Numbered from the stretch's first letter, positions 1-8,458 are shown. The stretch: 64,000 nucleotides of DNA from Chloroflexota bacterium (GCA_030603665.1 JAUVXJ010000004.1:124001-188000); one strand, 5' to 3'. The notes: generated from the sequence alone by a model not told the origin. Numbers and translations: made by a program.

Positions 1-52
1 CGTAGTACACGATCTTGAGATTGACCTCGCGTAATTTCCAGTTGATGAACAT
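1..52 (-). CDS. MglA-like small GTPase (N-terminal start only, cut by window edge)
   Basis: An ATG at position 52 on the minus strand opens a frame reading MFINWKLREVNLKIVYY, after which the window ends. This matches the conserved beginning of bacterial MglA-type Ras-like GTPases, in which such a segment leads directly into the P-loop. Only 17 residues are visible, so no nucleotide-binding motif can be confirmed. It lies 36 bases downstream of four roadblock-domain genes on the same strand. In the Myxococcus MglA/MglB pair a roadblock protein is the GTPase-activating partner, so an MglA homologue is the expected partner here. The identification is by family resemblance of the N-terminus plus context. 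Confidence 0.7.
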   Translation of the reverse strand, partial: MFINWKLREVNLKIVYY

Positions 53-88
53 CGTGTTACCTGTGGGAAATGGCGTTACTCCTCTCGA

Positions 89-571
89 TCAGATGAAGGC
101 TTCGTCCAGCCCCTCGGCTACTGCCTCTCCGAACTCGCGATCCACCACTGAGCTGGCCAGCTCAAACCACGGCTCCAGCTCGGCGGCGACATCGAGCAGT
201 TCGTTGACCGCGAGCCTGGCGAAGATGCGGACCAGACCCACTTGCGACAGCTCATCGAAGATTATGACCAGCAGCAGGGTCTCGCCAACTGCTGAGATGT
301 AGATGCTGCGTTTCTGTCCCTCATGGAATAGGTAAGAGAAGGGCGCCACTTCGCCCATTTGACGGGCCACTTCGGCGGTCGCTGCCATGTTGCCTGCAGT
401 CACAGCCGCAAGGGCTGGTGTGTCCAATTCAGCGCCTTTGCCCGTCTCTCCTATCAGCTGTCCACTGGTGTCTGCCAGCAGCACGCATACCGCTCGACTC
501 CTATCGAGCAGCCGCTCAAGGCAGTCATCTATCCGAACGAACAACGCATCAGGAGGGTTCATAGGTTCCAT
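89..571 (-). CDS. Roadblock/LC7-domain protein (MglB-like)
   Basis: This protein of about 160 residues is a single roadblock/LC7 fold. It begins with a helix (DDCLERLLDRSRAV), followed by the typical VLLADTSGQLIGE strand-turn-strand and a hydrophobic LLLVIIFDE strand. Roadblock proteins dimerise and act as activators or scaffolds for Ras-like GTPases such as MglA. The start at 571 is preferred because GAGGG lies eight bases upstream; a GTG at 592 is an alternative. It ends 36 bases before the MglA-like GTPase start and is one of four roadblock genes in one operon. Which of them acts on the GTPase cannot be told from sequence. Confidence 0.8.
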   Translation of the reverse strand: MEPMNPPDALFVRIDDCLERLLDRSRAVCVLLADTSGQLIGETGKGAELDTPALAAVTAGNMAATAEVARQMGEVAPFSYLFHEGQKRSIYISAVGETLLLVIIFDELSQVGLVRIFARLAVNELLDVAAELEPWFELASSVVDREFGEAVAEGLDEAFI

Positions 572-595
572 GCTTGCTTCCCTCAGATTCACTAG

Positions 596-1753
596 CTACT
601 CTTCAGGCAGATCGTACCAGCGCTTGGCCTCACCAATCCTCGCCCTCGCTTGCCAGCGCAAAGACTTGGGGATGGTTTCAATGATCTCCATGAGTCGACG
701 AGCCCGCGAACTGAACACTTCCTTCTCCGGTTCGGCCAGGAAGTCACCCACCAGATCGATGCTCTTGTCCAGGTTGATTGCAGCTGTCTTATACCAGCCC
801 CAATCGTCGCTGCAGATGGAAGCTATGTAGTCAGCATCCACCCTATCCACGTCCCCCACATGGCCAAGCTCGTGATCGCACAAGATGGCGTAGATGTCTC
901 TGAGGTCTTTCTCGTCCAGCTGGACTATCTGGAGCTTGGACAGGAGCAGGTCGGCCAGTGGGATGGTCAGCTCGGTCAACTCCAGGCGGTCAGCGAAGGG
1001 CAGCCGATGACACATGTGAAAGGTATCCACAAATACGTCGAGCTCGATGCCTTCTTGGGCTTCAGAATACTTCAGCCGTCTGTGGCCGTGAAGGGCGTTG
1101 AAACGTCGAAACGGCTCATAGCCCAGGCTTTCCATCACTTCGTCCAGCTGTCTGCGCTGGCGGCCGTAGGCCGCCAGGTCCAGATCAAGGCGCTCCGGTG
1201 GCAACGTGATGCTGGCTGCGCTCTCGCAGGCTGCTTTGACGGCCATGCCGCCCAGGAGGCGCAGCTGTACGCCTCGCCGCTGAGCGGATGTGATGACTTT
1301 GTGCGCGCGCGTGAGCAGAAGAGCGGAAGTGTCGGCAGGGACCATCGGCTCGGAGGTCGCCGGTTCCCCTTCTACGACCAACGCTGGCCGGCTCGGAGCC
1401 GCAGGATGCGCGGTCTTGAGCATGTCGGTGATCTTCTTGGCGGCCACGTTGGCGGTCAGATTGAGAAGGGGGACATTGATGTTGCGCGCGCAGATAACGT
1501 ACAGGCAGCCGACACGCAGGTTCTTAACCACCATTCGTGCGTCATGGAAGACTATGTCCAGTTCATGGATTCGGCGACGTCTGGTGGTTTCCAGGCCTTC
1601 AATGGTCTGAAGCATGGTGCGGGCTGCCGGCAGCAGCATAGTCTCATCGAAAGGTGAGGGTAGGGCCTGCGCCACCAAGACACCTCCCGCGTCACAGACG
1701 AACGATCCTCTGACGCCAGCTACTGCGTTGATGTCGGCCAAGAGCTGCTCCAC
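596..1753 (-). CDS. Roadblock domain fused to an MNT/AbiEii-type nucleotidyltransferase-like domain
   Basis: The 385-residue protein has an N-terminal roadblock domain (about 1-115, with VRGSFVCDAGGVLVAQ and a LYVICARN strand), a short linker, and a C-terminal region from about 145 resembling a nucleotidyltransferase of the MNT/AbiEii superfamily. That region shows LLGGMAVKAA (the GG element) followed by RLDLDLA (candidate DxD metal ligands) and IELDVFVD (candidate third acid). The final 80 residues are helical with no recognised domain. The start is a GTG after a purine-rich GGGGGGAAAG. The fusion is unusual: it may modify a partner nucleotide, RNA or protein, or the catalytic fold may serve only as a ligand-binding module. 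Located between two other roadblock genes. Confidence 0.7.
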   Translation of the reverse strand: MEQLLADINAVAGVRGSFVCDAGGVLVAQALPSPFDETMLLPAARTMLQTIEGLETTRRRRIHELDIVFHDARMVVKNLRVGCLYVICARNINVPLLNLTANVAAKKITDMLKTAHPAAPSRPALVVEGEPATSEPMVPADTSALLLTRAHKVITSAQRRGVQLRLLGGMAVKAACESAASITLPPERLDLDLAAYGRQRRQLDEVMESLGYEPFRRFNALHGHRRLKYSEAQEGIELDVFVDTFHMCHRLPFADRLELTELTIPLADLLLSKLQIVQLDEKDLRDIYAILCDHELGHVGDVDRVDADYIASICSDDWGWYKTAAINLDKSIDLVGDFLAEPEKEVFSSRARRLMEIIETIPKSLRWQARARIGEAKRWYDLPEE

Positions 1754-1769
1754 GGACTTTCCCCCCTTC

Positions 1770-2459
1770 CTAGCTCAGAATCTTGCCAGCCTCGGCACTC
1801 ACAAGGGCTGGCGACGCCCTCTCACTCAGCGCCAGACCGACAAAGAAAGTAGGCCCTTCAATAACCAGCATTCTGTCCTTGCCCATGGTAATCAGCCCCC
1901 AGTCGAACGGGGCAAGCCTCATGGTCTCGCCGACTTCCTTGGCCGCATTGCCCACGAACACAGCTACGGCCCCTTCCTTCTCGGGGTTCCCTGCTATGTC
2001 GCTGGCGAAGACCACGCCATCGTGAGAGATGATCACCGTGCCTTCCACACCGCTAATGGTCTTCAGTTCGCGAGCCAGCCTGGTCATGTCGTCGCCGTTG
2101 TCGGAGGGCTCCGCCTCGGGCTCTACCTCAACTGACTCCCATTTCAGGGCCTCTTCTTCATCCAGGCGGCGCATGCCTTCCAGAAGGAGGCTGTTCCAGT
2201 TGCTGGAGATGGTCTTCTCTGGAGCTTCCTGTCCTTGCTGCACGACGAAAGAGCCATCGGGCCAGCTCAGCAGCTCGTAGACGGCTTCCTCACCCACCAC
2301 ATCCTCAACCGCACCGTGCACGATGGCACCTTCTGCGAAGCAGATGATCCCTTCCTTGCCCTCGTGTAGCAGACAGACCGTGGCGGTGTTCATCTCGTTG
2401 CAGTTGAGCTGAATGATGTTTGTCAGACTCAGTTCTTTCAGGCTTCCCTCCAGCGGCAT
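1770..2459 (-). CDS. DUF4388 (PATAN) plus roadblock/LC7 protein
   Basis: A 229-residue protein with two parts. Residues 1-100 resemble DUF4388/PATAN, with the characteristic opening LEGSLKELSLTNIIQLN and a GKEGIICFAEGAIVHG strand pair. Residues 120-229 form a roadblock domain (ISGVEGTVIISHDGVVFAS and a short LVIEG strand). DUF4388 modules occur in bacterial signalling proteins and often sit beside Mgl-type GTPases and response regulators. The ATG directly abuts the stop of the preceding gene, with GGAGGTGTAG as ribosome site overlapping that stop, so translation is probably coupled. Confidence 0.82.
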   Translation of the reverse strand: MPLEGSLKELSLTNIIQLNCNEMNTATVCLLHEGKEGIICFAEGAIVHGAVEDVVGEEAVYELLSWPDGSFVVQQGQEAPEKTISSNWNSLLLEGMRRLDEEEALKWESVEVEPEAEPSDNGDDMTRLARELKTISGVEGTVIISHDGVVFASDIAGNPEKEGAVAVFVGNAAKEVGETMRLAPFDWGLITMGKDRMLVIEGPTFFVGLALSERASPALVSAEAGKILS

Positions 2460-3065
2460 CTACACCTCCTCTGTATCGGGCTCCTGTGGTCCCTTGGTCC
2501 TCCAACGGACCAGGTCCTGCATTCGTGCCTCGTCCCAATCGTCACTGCGGGGGGCGGGCGGCTTCCTTTCCTGGAAAAGGCTATCCAGCTCCTTGCTGAG
2601 AGATTGGGCAAAATCAGAGGTCAGGATCTCTTTAGGCTTTGCGGATGTCGTTCGGGCCGCAAGGCGCAGCAGGTCCTGGATGCTTCTCTTGATGTAGAGC
2701 CAGACCATCCCGATCTTGGGGGCGTAGGTGCGCTTGTCGAATATCAGGACCAAGAAAAGACCGCTGGCTATGTTGGAGGCGTAGATATCGTACCTCTCTC
2801 CTTCGTGAAAGGTAAGGTTGAAAGTCCTGTGAGCCTCGCGCAGTTGACGCGACATCTCGGACGTGGTAGCAAAGCTGGCGGCCAGGAGGGAGACAACAGT
2901 GGTGACATCCAGGTCGCCCGCATCCCCTGCCTCAGCGATGATCTGTCCCATCGTGTCGACCATGACCACGGCAACAGCGTCGGCATCAACGAGCAGTTCG
3001 CTCAGCCTCCTCCCGATGACCTCCAGGTACTCTCCTGAAAGCGAGGAAACGACAGGTCTCTTCAT
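2460..3065 (-). CDS. Roadblock/LC7-domain protein
   Basis: A 201-residue protein with a central roadblock fold (VAVVMVDTMGQIIAEAG, then LFLVLIFDKRT) and a charged C-terminal tail rich in Lys, Arg and Asp that may be flexible. It resembles the 89-571 protein in layout (helix, VLV-D-GQ motif, FHEGE segment, LVLIFD strand), so the two look like paralogues. Its ATG overlaps the TGA of the upstream HTH gene in an ATGA arrangement, indicating translational coupling. No catalytic residues are expected; the likely role is scaffold or regulator of the GTPase encoded downstream. Confidence 0.8.
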   Translation of the reverse strand: MKRPVVSSLSGEYLEVIGRRLSELLVDADAVAVVMVDTMGQIIAEAGDAGDLDVTTVVSLLAASFATTSEMSRQLREAHRTFNLTFHEGERYDIYASNIASGLFLVLIFDKRTYAPKIGMVWLYIKRSIQDLLRLAARTTSAKPKEILTSDFAQSLSKELDSLFQERKPPAPRSDDWDEARMQDLVRWRTKGPQEPDTEEV

Positions 3066-3358
3066 GTAGTGCTCCTTGACCTGGGCGAGAATCCAAGAGA
3101 GGTCAGCCCTCTATTCCAGCTCAACAGACTTTGACCTCCCAGCTCGTTGCCATCATCGACGACCAGGATTCTCCCCCTAGGCTCCGTCGATGGAGACCTG
3201 GTACGTTCCAGGTACTCGTTGAGCATCTCCAGGCTGTACCGCCTATGTCCCCCGGGCGTGCGAAAAGGCACCAGCAGCGCTTCTTTCTCTATCCTGCTCA
3301 GGGTGAAGAGACTGACGTGCAGATACTCTGACGCCTCCCGCGCAACGAGCAGAGCCAT
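3062..3358 (-). CDS. Small MerR/excisionase-type helix-turn-helix protein, possibly truncated
   Basis: The 98-residue product starts with a winged-helix domain of the MerR/excisionase superfamily: AREASEYLHVSLFTLSRIEKE, then PFRTPGGHRRYSLEMLNEYL. After residue 60 it continues RGRILVVDDGNE, which looks like the first strand of a response-regulator receiver, but the receiver does not continue and the protein ends about 30 residues later. Either the receiver was lost by deletion, or the tail is coincidental. The gene is first in the roadblock operon, has a good GGAGGATAGG ribosome site, and overlaps the next start by four bases. It is a plausible local regulator of the operon. Confidence 0.6.
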   Translation of the reverse strand: MALLVAREASEYLHVSLFTLSRIEKEALLVPFRTPGGHRRYSLEMLNEYLERTRSPSTEPRGRILVVDDGNELGGQSLLSWNRGLTSLGFSPRSRSTT

Positions 3359-3378
3359 GGCCTATCCTCCAGAAATGA

Positions 3379-3437
3379 TGTGAAACAGTGTGAAAACAGG
3401 CATAGTCTAGTTTACGAGGTTGCCTGTCGCTTGTCAA
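3379..3437 (-). promoter_or_regulatory. Sigma-70 promoter of the roadblock operon with direct repeat in the leader
   Basis: Read on the minus strand, TTGACA (3432-3437) is followed after exactly 17 bases by TAAACT (3409-3414), a good housekeeping promoter 50 bases upstream of the HTH start. In the leader, the plus strand carries TGTGAAACAG at 3379-3388 and TGTGAAAACAG at 3389-3399. These are adjacent direct repeats about one helical turn apart and are a candidate operator, perhaps for the HTH protein itself. The rest of 3438-3818 shows no gene I can support. Confidence 0.65.
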
Positions 3438-3818
3438 TAGGAAATTGGTACCCTTGAATCGCGCACGGGCATGGGACCGTATTGCGAGGCAGGGTCTGTA
3501 GCGGAGCCGGGGACGGTGCTGCCCTTGGCAAGCGGCTTGATTGGTCTGGCCGGCCACGCGGGATTGCGACTTCGGAGGAAGGGGATAAGACCCTCCCGAA
3601 GACTTGAAGCCCCCGGAGGATTGCTCGGACGAGCCACCATCTCAGTGAAGGTGGCCCTTCTTGGTCTTGTTGTTGACTGGGTAGCGTGGGCTTTGCCGAG
3701 ATGCCGGCGGTTCGGCCCCTACTGTGGGCGCTGGCGGATTGACACAAAGCGATGCTCACGCCATGGCTGCACGACGCGTAGCCCGTGTTGAGCGTGCTGC
3801 TGAGAGACTTGCGCCAGT

Positions 3819-5603
3819 TCACACTCGCCTCGACTGAGAGGGAAGGTGTACAGTGAAGGTTGAGCCTCTGCCCACCTCACTCTTGACTTCGATCCTACCC
3901 CCGTGTCTCTCAATGATGCCGTGGCTGACCGAGAGTCCCAGGCCAGTACCCTTGGGCTTAGAGGTGTAGAAGGGATCGAAGATGCTGCCCAGGTCAGAGC
4001 GGGGGATTCCCTCGCCGGTATCGGTGAAGCTTATGCTCAACTCACCACGCTGCTCCTCCCAAGCTGTGCCGACATACAGGTCACCACCCGTGGGCATGGC
4101 TTCGACAGCATTGATGATGATGTTGAGGAAGACTTGCTTCAATTGGTTGGCCACCCCCAGCGCGGGAGGCAAGGGGCCTGTGGCATCTCGATGAACCACG
4201 ACGTTTCCGTGCTGTATCCGCTTTCCGACCAGAGTCAGGACATCGTCCAGAGCCTCCTGTATGTCCACAGTTTCCTGGCTTTCGGTGGAGGGGCGGTAGA
4301 AGTCCAGCATCCGCTGCACCATGTCGATGAGTCGCTGCACCTCTTCCTGGGCCATGGAGAGATACATCTGACGCTTGCTGTCGTCCAAGGAGCGCCTTTG
4401 TGTGACTAGATGCAAGGAGTTCTGTATCGCCTGCAACGGGTTATTGATCTCGTGAGCCAGGGAGGCGGCTAGCTTGCCGGTGGCCGCCAGTTTCTCGGCC
4501 TTGACCAACTGTGCCTGGGACTTCTCCAGTTCGCGCGTGAACTCGGCGAGCTCTGTGTAGAGGCGCGCGTTCTCCAGGGCGACAGCCACAGTGGCAGCCA
4601 TGGAGTTCAAGAGTTCCAGATCTTCGTCCGTGAAGTCACCGTCCAGCTTGTTGACCAGCTCGATAGCTCCAATGACGTGGTCCTTGATCACCAGTGGCAC
4701 ACACAGGATGGAGCGACATTCCAGGCCAAACATCTTGCTGGCCTGCCTGTAGTGCCGAGGGTCAGTGCTGACGTCACGGACCAGGAGAGCCTCTCCCTCC
4801 TTGACTACCCAGCCCGCAATCCCCTGTCCTACCTGTAGGGTCAGCGGCGCTCTCTGCTGGGAGTCGCCATGCAGACTGATGCGGAAAACGAGTTCACTGG
4901 TGGTCTCATCGAGCAGCAGCAGCGAGCCAGCTTCGGCCTTGATGATCTCATTGATGCTGTGCATCGCAAGACGGAGTACTTCGTCAAGGTCAAGCGTAGA
5001 GATCACAACTCGTCCCAGCTCGTTGAGGGCGGCTAGCTGCTTGGTCCTGTGCCTGGTGGCCTCATGGACGTGCGAGTTCTCGATGGCGATGGCTACCTGG
5101 CCGGCAAGGATGGACAGGAGTTCCAGATCACGATCGTCGAAAGGGGATTCCGGACCGGTCTTGCCGGCGTTGAGTACCCCGATGACACGGCCCTTGATCT
5201 TGAGGGGCACACAGAGGGCTGACGACAGTTCCTCTCTCCGCATGGCCTCACGGATGGTGCGATCTGCCGGCCTGCGGTCGGTCAACAACAAGGGTTTTCC
5301 CTGCTCCAGAACCCGGCCGGCGATTCTCTCACCGACCTTGACCGTGGCGGCGCCAACCAGTTCGGCGGGCAGTCCCAAAGCCGCCTCCACGCATAGTTCC
5401 TGTGTCCTCTCATTCAGCAACATCAGGGAAACCATGTCTGCGCCCGTTTCCCGTCCTATGACCTCCAGTATGAGCTCGTAGAGGCGCGCGATCTCCACCT
5501 CTGAGAGAAGGGTCTCGCTGACCTGTGCGAGGGACAGGAGCGGGCCGAGATCGTTCGTCTGCCTATGCTGAGTTTCACGGACCGAGGAGCCTTCTGTAGC
5601 CAT
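3819..5603 (-). CDS. Sensor histidine kinase with two GAF domains
   Basis: A 594-residue soluble kinase: GAF domain 1 (about 28-175), GAF domain 2 (about 195-345), a coiled-coil linker (TRELEKSQAQLVKAEKLA), a HisKA dimerisation domain with the phosphoaccepting histidine in LAHEINNPLQ (His384), and a HATPase_c domain with an N box (NIIINAVEAM), G1 box (DTGEGIP), and GTGLGLS. No membrane segments are seen, so it probably senses a cytoplasmic ligand through its GAF domains. It belongs to the NtrB-like group by its H-box. No response regulator is adjacent; candidates in this window lie at 56177-57425, but pairing is unproven. Confidence 0.92.
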   Translation of the reverse strand: MATEGSSVRETQHRQTNDLGPLLSLAQVSETLLSEVEIARLYELILEVIGRETGADMVSLMLLNERTQELCVEAALGLPAELVGAATVKVGERIAGRVLEQGKPLLLTDRRPADRTIREAMRREELSSALCVPLKIKGRVIGVLNAGKTGPESPFDDRDLELLSILAGQVAIAIENSHVHEATRHRTKQLAALNELGRVVISTLDLDEVLRLAMHSINEIIKAEAGSLLLLDETTSELVFRISLHGDSQQRAPLTLQVGQGIAGWVVKEGEALLVRDVSTDPRHYRQASKMFGLECRSILCVPLVIKDHVIGAIELVNKLDGDFTDEDLELLNSMAATVAVALENARLYTELAEFTRELEKSQAQLVKAEKLAATGKLAASLAHEINNPLQAIQNSLHLVTQRRSLDDSKRQMYLSMAQEEVQRLIDMVQRMLDFYRPSTESQETVDIQEALDDVLTLVGKRIQHGNVVVHRDATGPLPPALGVANQLKQVFLNIIINAVEAMPTGGDLYVGTAWEEQRGELSISFTDTGEGIPRSDLGSIFDPFYTSKPKGTGLGLSVSHGIIERHGGRIEVKSEVGRGSTFTVHLPSQSRRV

Positions 5604-5620
5604 CTCTGCCCTCCTCGGCC

Positions 5621-5649
5621 ATCATATCACCTTCCGTGCTGCTTGACAA
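5621..5649 (-). promoter_or_regulatory. Promoter of the GAF histidine kinase
   Basis: On the minus strand TTGTCA (5644-5649), a 17-base spacer and TATGAT (5621-5626) preceded by TGA form a near-consensus sigma-70 promoter with an extended -10 element. It is placed 18 bases upstream of the kinase ATG at 5603. Confidence 0.7.
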
Positions 5650-5802
5650 CTGTGCTTTGTATAACACTGTACATGCCAGCAGAGAAACTGCCAGTTGTGG
5701 GAGGAGGTGCACCACAGGGAACCTTCTGTCGTGGTCTTGCGTCTTGTAGTCGTAGGATCATCACACGGGGCAGCTCCCCGTCCAGGCGAAAGGAGGCGAG
5801 GG

Positions 5803-6792
5803 ATGAAGACGAGAACGCTGATCATGGCTGTGTTGACGCTGGGACTTCTTCTGGGAAGCGCAGGGGTGGTCCATGCAGATGGGGTGGTGATTGTGGAGCC
5901 GCTGCCCGGCGTACCGGTGCCTGAGACACCCAATCTCGTGGTGGAGTACCATCGAGTCTCTGTGCACATCACCGACCAGGTAGCCACCACGGAGGTGGAC
6001 CAGGTCTTCCTCAATGATACCCAGTACGATCTGGAGGGGATCTACATCTTCCCCCTGCCCGAGGAGGCCGCCATCTCAGAATTCGCCATGTACGTGGATG
6101 GGGAGCGCTGGGACGGAGAGATTCTGCCTCGGGACGAGGCGCGCGCGATATACGAGGACATAGTGCGCCAGAGGCTGGACCCAGCTCTTCTGGAGTACGT
6201 GGGTCGGGATACCTTCAAGGCCAGCATCTTTCCCATCGAGCCGGGCGATGACCGGAGGGTGGAACTGGCTTACTCGCAGATACTGGAGAATGAGGGCGGG
6301 TTGGTCAAGTACGTCTACCCGCTTGATACAGAACGATTCTCCGCTCGGCCTCTGGAGGAGGTCGTCATCTCTGTGCGAGTGGAATCGGCCCAACCGATCA
6401 GGGCCATCTACTCTCCCAGTCACGATGTGGCGATAGACCGCATCGACGAGCATACGGTCAACGTCAGTTTCGAGGACTCGGATGTCCTGCCTGACCGGGA
6501 TTTTGAACTGTACTACACCCTCTCCGACGACGACTTCGGCCTCAACTTGCTCAGCTACCGCGGGCGTGGGGAAGATGGTTTCTTCCTGCTCCTGGTGGCG
6601 CCGAAGGTGGAAGTGAAGGAGATGGAGGTTGTGGCCAAGGATGTGATCTTCGTTCTGGACACTTCGGGGAGCATGGAGGGAGAGAAGATCGATCAGGCCA
6701 AGGACGCTTTGGAGCATATCCTGGACAATCTGAACCCCGAGGACCGCTTCAACATCGTGGCCTTCAGTACTGGGGTGAGGCTGTATGAATGA
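5803..6792 (+). CDS. VIT and von Willebrand factor A domain protein, 5' part (interrupted by in-frame TGA)
   Basis: The start at 5803 follows AGGAGGCGAGGG and gives a signal peptide (MKTRTLIMAVLTLGLLLGSA, with VHA as candidate cleavage site). A VIT (inter-alpha-trypsin inhibitor) domain covers about 35-165, and a VWA domain starts near residue 280 with VIFVLDTSGSM, the metal-binding MIDAS motif DxSxS. Codon 330 is TGA (6790-6792), after which the same frame continues the VWA domain without a break to 8028. A C-to-T change in a CGA arginine codon would explain it, as would an assembly error. If real, the product ends inside the VWA domain and the gene is probably broken. Confidence 0.8.
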   Translation: MKTRTLIMAVLTLGLLLGSAGVVHADGVVIVEPLPGVPVPETPNLVVEYHRVSVHITDQVATTEVDQVFLNDTQYDLEGIYIFPLPEEAAISEFAMYVDGERWDGEILPRDEARAIYEDIVRQRLDPALLEYVGRDTFKASIFPIEPGDDRRVELAYSQILENEGGLVKYVYPLDTERFSARPLEEVVISVRVESAQPIRAIYSPSHDVAIDRIDEHTVNVSFEDSDVLPDRDFELYYTLSDDDFGLNLLSYRGRGEDGFFLLLVAPKVEVKEMEVVAKDVIFVLDTSGSMEGEKIDQAKDALEHILDNLNPEDRFNIVAFSTGVRLYE

Positions 6793-6852
6793 CAGCTGGA
6801 GCCAGCGACGGGGGCGGACGAGGCGTGGAGGTTCATCGACGACCTGCGCGCC

Positions 6853-8028
6853 GTGGGTGGGACCAACATAGACCTGGCCCTCGCGGAGGCGCTGGCTATG
6901 GCCGACGGCGAGCGCCCGCAGATCATCATCTTCCTCACCGACGGTTTGCCCACCGAGGGCGTCACGGACGCTGACAGGATCATCGCCAACGTCGGCCGCC
7001 AGGTGTCGGAGAGTGTTCGCATCTTTGCCTTTGGCGTGGGCGATGACGTCAACACTTTCCTGCTGGATACCATTGCTCAGGACAACCGGGGTGCGAGCTC
7101 CTACGTGCGTCCCCACGAGAGCATAGAGGAGGAAGTTTCCACCTTCTATGCCAAGATAAGTACACCCCTCCTGGCCGACATCGAGCTGGATTTCGGTGAC
7201 CTGCGAGTGGAAGACACGTATCCCTATCCATTGCCGGACCTCTTTGCCGGGACCCAGCTGGTTGTAATTGGACGATACCGAGAGGGGGGACGGACGGACG
7301 TCATCCTGCGGGGGCAGGTCAACGGCGAGGAGCAGGAGTTCGTGTACGAGAACATGCGCTTCGCCGATAGGGGCGGCGAGGAGTTCATTCCCAGGCTGTG
7401 GGCCACTCGCAAGATCGGCTACTTGCTCAACGAGATTCGGCTACACGGCGAGGGACGCGAGCTGATAGACGAGATTGTGGATCTGAGCGTGCGGTACGGG
7501 ATCATGACCCCGTATACGTCTTTCCTAGTGGAGGAGGAGCACGACATCTTCACGCACGAAGGTCGTGAGGAAGCCGCTCAGGAAATGTGGGCCCAGGCGA
7601 CTGCTGTTCCGGCACCCGCGGCCGGTGCTGAGGCAGTCCAGGACGCCGAGAACCGCGAGGCGCTGCGCTCCACGGAGAAGGCGGCGGGTAGCACAGAGCA
7701 AATCAAGTATGTCAGGGACAAGGTCTTCGTGCTGCGGGACGGCGTCTGGACCGACACCACCTACGACAGTTCCATGGAGACAGTGCGGGTTGGCTTCGGT
7801 AGCGACGACTACTTCGCGCTCATCGCCGCCCAGCCGGAGTGGGGGTACTACTTCTCCGTGGGCCAGGAGGTGATCTTGGTGCTGGATGGCACGACCTATC
7901 AGGTGACGGAGGGCGATTTCCCGGCCATCGACATCCCGGTTGATCCGCCGTCACCCGACGTTTCCATGAGCCCCTGGGACTTCCTGGCTCAGCTCGTCGA
8001 GTGGGTGATGAGCCTGTTGCCAGTTTAG
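6853..8028 (+). CDS. VIT/VWA domain protein, 3' part (same frame after the TGA)
   Basis: This is the continuation of the 5803 gene in the same reading frame; coding sequence runs uninterrupted from 6793, and 6853 is merely the first ATG. It holds the rest of the VWA domain (GGTNIDLALAEAL, IIFLTDG, FAFGVG) and a C-terminal region typical of VIT-VWA proteins (IGYLLNEIRLHGE, DLSVRYGIMTPYTSFLV). A hydrophobic stretch at the very end (about WDFLAQLVEWVMSLLPV) could be membrane-associated. Codon use and alignment of motifs across the TGA indicate recent interruption. Whether a separate protein is made from 6853 is doubtful; no ribosome site is evident there. Confidence 0.75.
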   Translation: MGGTNIDLALAEALAMADGERPQIIIFLTDGLPTEGVTDADRIIANVGRQVSESVRIFAFGVGDDVNTFLLDTIAQDNRGASSYVRPHESIEEEVSTFYAKISTPLLADIELDFGDLRVEDTYPYPLPDLFAGTQLVVIGRYREGGRTDVILRGQVNGEEQEFVYENMRFADRGGEEFIPRLWATRKIGYLLNEIRLHGEGRELIDEIVDLSVRYGIMTPYTSFLVEEEHDIFTHEGREEAAQEMWAQATAVPAPAAGAEAVQDAENREALRSTEKAAGSTEQIKYVRDKVFVLRDGVWTDTTYDSSMETVRVGFGSDDYFALIAAQPEWGYYFSVGQEVILVLDGTTYQVTEGDFPAIDIPVDPPSPDVSMSPWDFLAQLVEWVMSLLPV

Positions 8029-8057
8029 GAGACCGGTCGATCAATTACGGAGACAGG

Positions 8058-8095
8058 AAGAGGCTGGCTCAGCCAGTCTCTTCTTGTTTCTCGCT
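8058..8095 (+). terminator. Rho-independent terminator after the VIT/VWA gene
   Basis: AAGAGGCTGGC, a three-base loop and GCCAGTCTCTT form an 11-bp stem with one G-T position, followed by the T-rich TCTTGTTTCTC. It lies 30 bases after the TAG stop. Confidence 0.7.
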
Positions 8096-8239
8096 CTGGC
8101 AAGGTTACTCCTCTCAGCGGCACTGGGGGCCTTGGCGTAGGCGCACGGCATGCCGTGCCCCTACAGCGACTATGTTCGGATTCGGCCAGGGATTCCCGCA
8201 CCGATGAACGCCGGGCGCGGGGCCGCGATCATGGCCGGC

Positions 8240-8458
8240 TCACTGGTACTGGTTGGCGACGAGGGGCAGCAAGCTCCCCACCTTGCGTATCTTGACCTCG
8301 TCAATCAGGTACCCATCCGTGGGCATGTCGTAGTTGCCATAGAACTGGAACTTGATCTGGAATATCTCGGAGAAGGCGAGGCCGTGGGCCCTGGCCTGCT
8401 CTGCGATGTCCACAATGTCGTGTCGGTAGGTCGATGGACCGTTGTGCCTACCTGCCAC
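8240..8458 (-). pseudogene. Remnant of an exported beta-sandwich-type protein
   Basis: A 72-residue frame without convincing start contains IFQIKFQFYGNYDMPTDGYL followed by IDEVKIRK. This resembles the jelly-roll segment found at the C-terminus of some secreted bacterial proteins (pattern FQIRFQ..N...TDG...DD). Nothing homologous is recognised on either side, so it looks like the tail end of a lost gene. The rest of 8096-8494 shows no gene I can support. The assignment is by pattern only and could be wrong. Confidence 0.3.

Noticed and set aside
650..1657. Long plus-strand frame opposite the roadblock-nucleotidyltransferase gene
   Set aside because: Antisense of a gene with clear domains; composition and lack of any motif indicate a shadow frame.
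3412..3822. Frames in the gap between the HTH gene and the histidine kinase
   Set aside because: They overlap the roadblock operon promoter or show no motif, and no ribosome site supports them.
5643..5665. Plus-strand TTGACA and TATAAC as promoter of the VIT gene
   Set aside because: Spacing is only 11 bases; the region is better explained by the kinase promoter on the other strand.
6790..6800. Selenocysteine recoding of the in-frame TGA
   Set aside because: No convincing SECIS-like hairpin follows, and the position is not a catalytic cysteine in VWA proteins.
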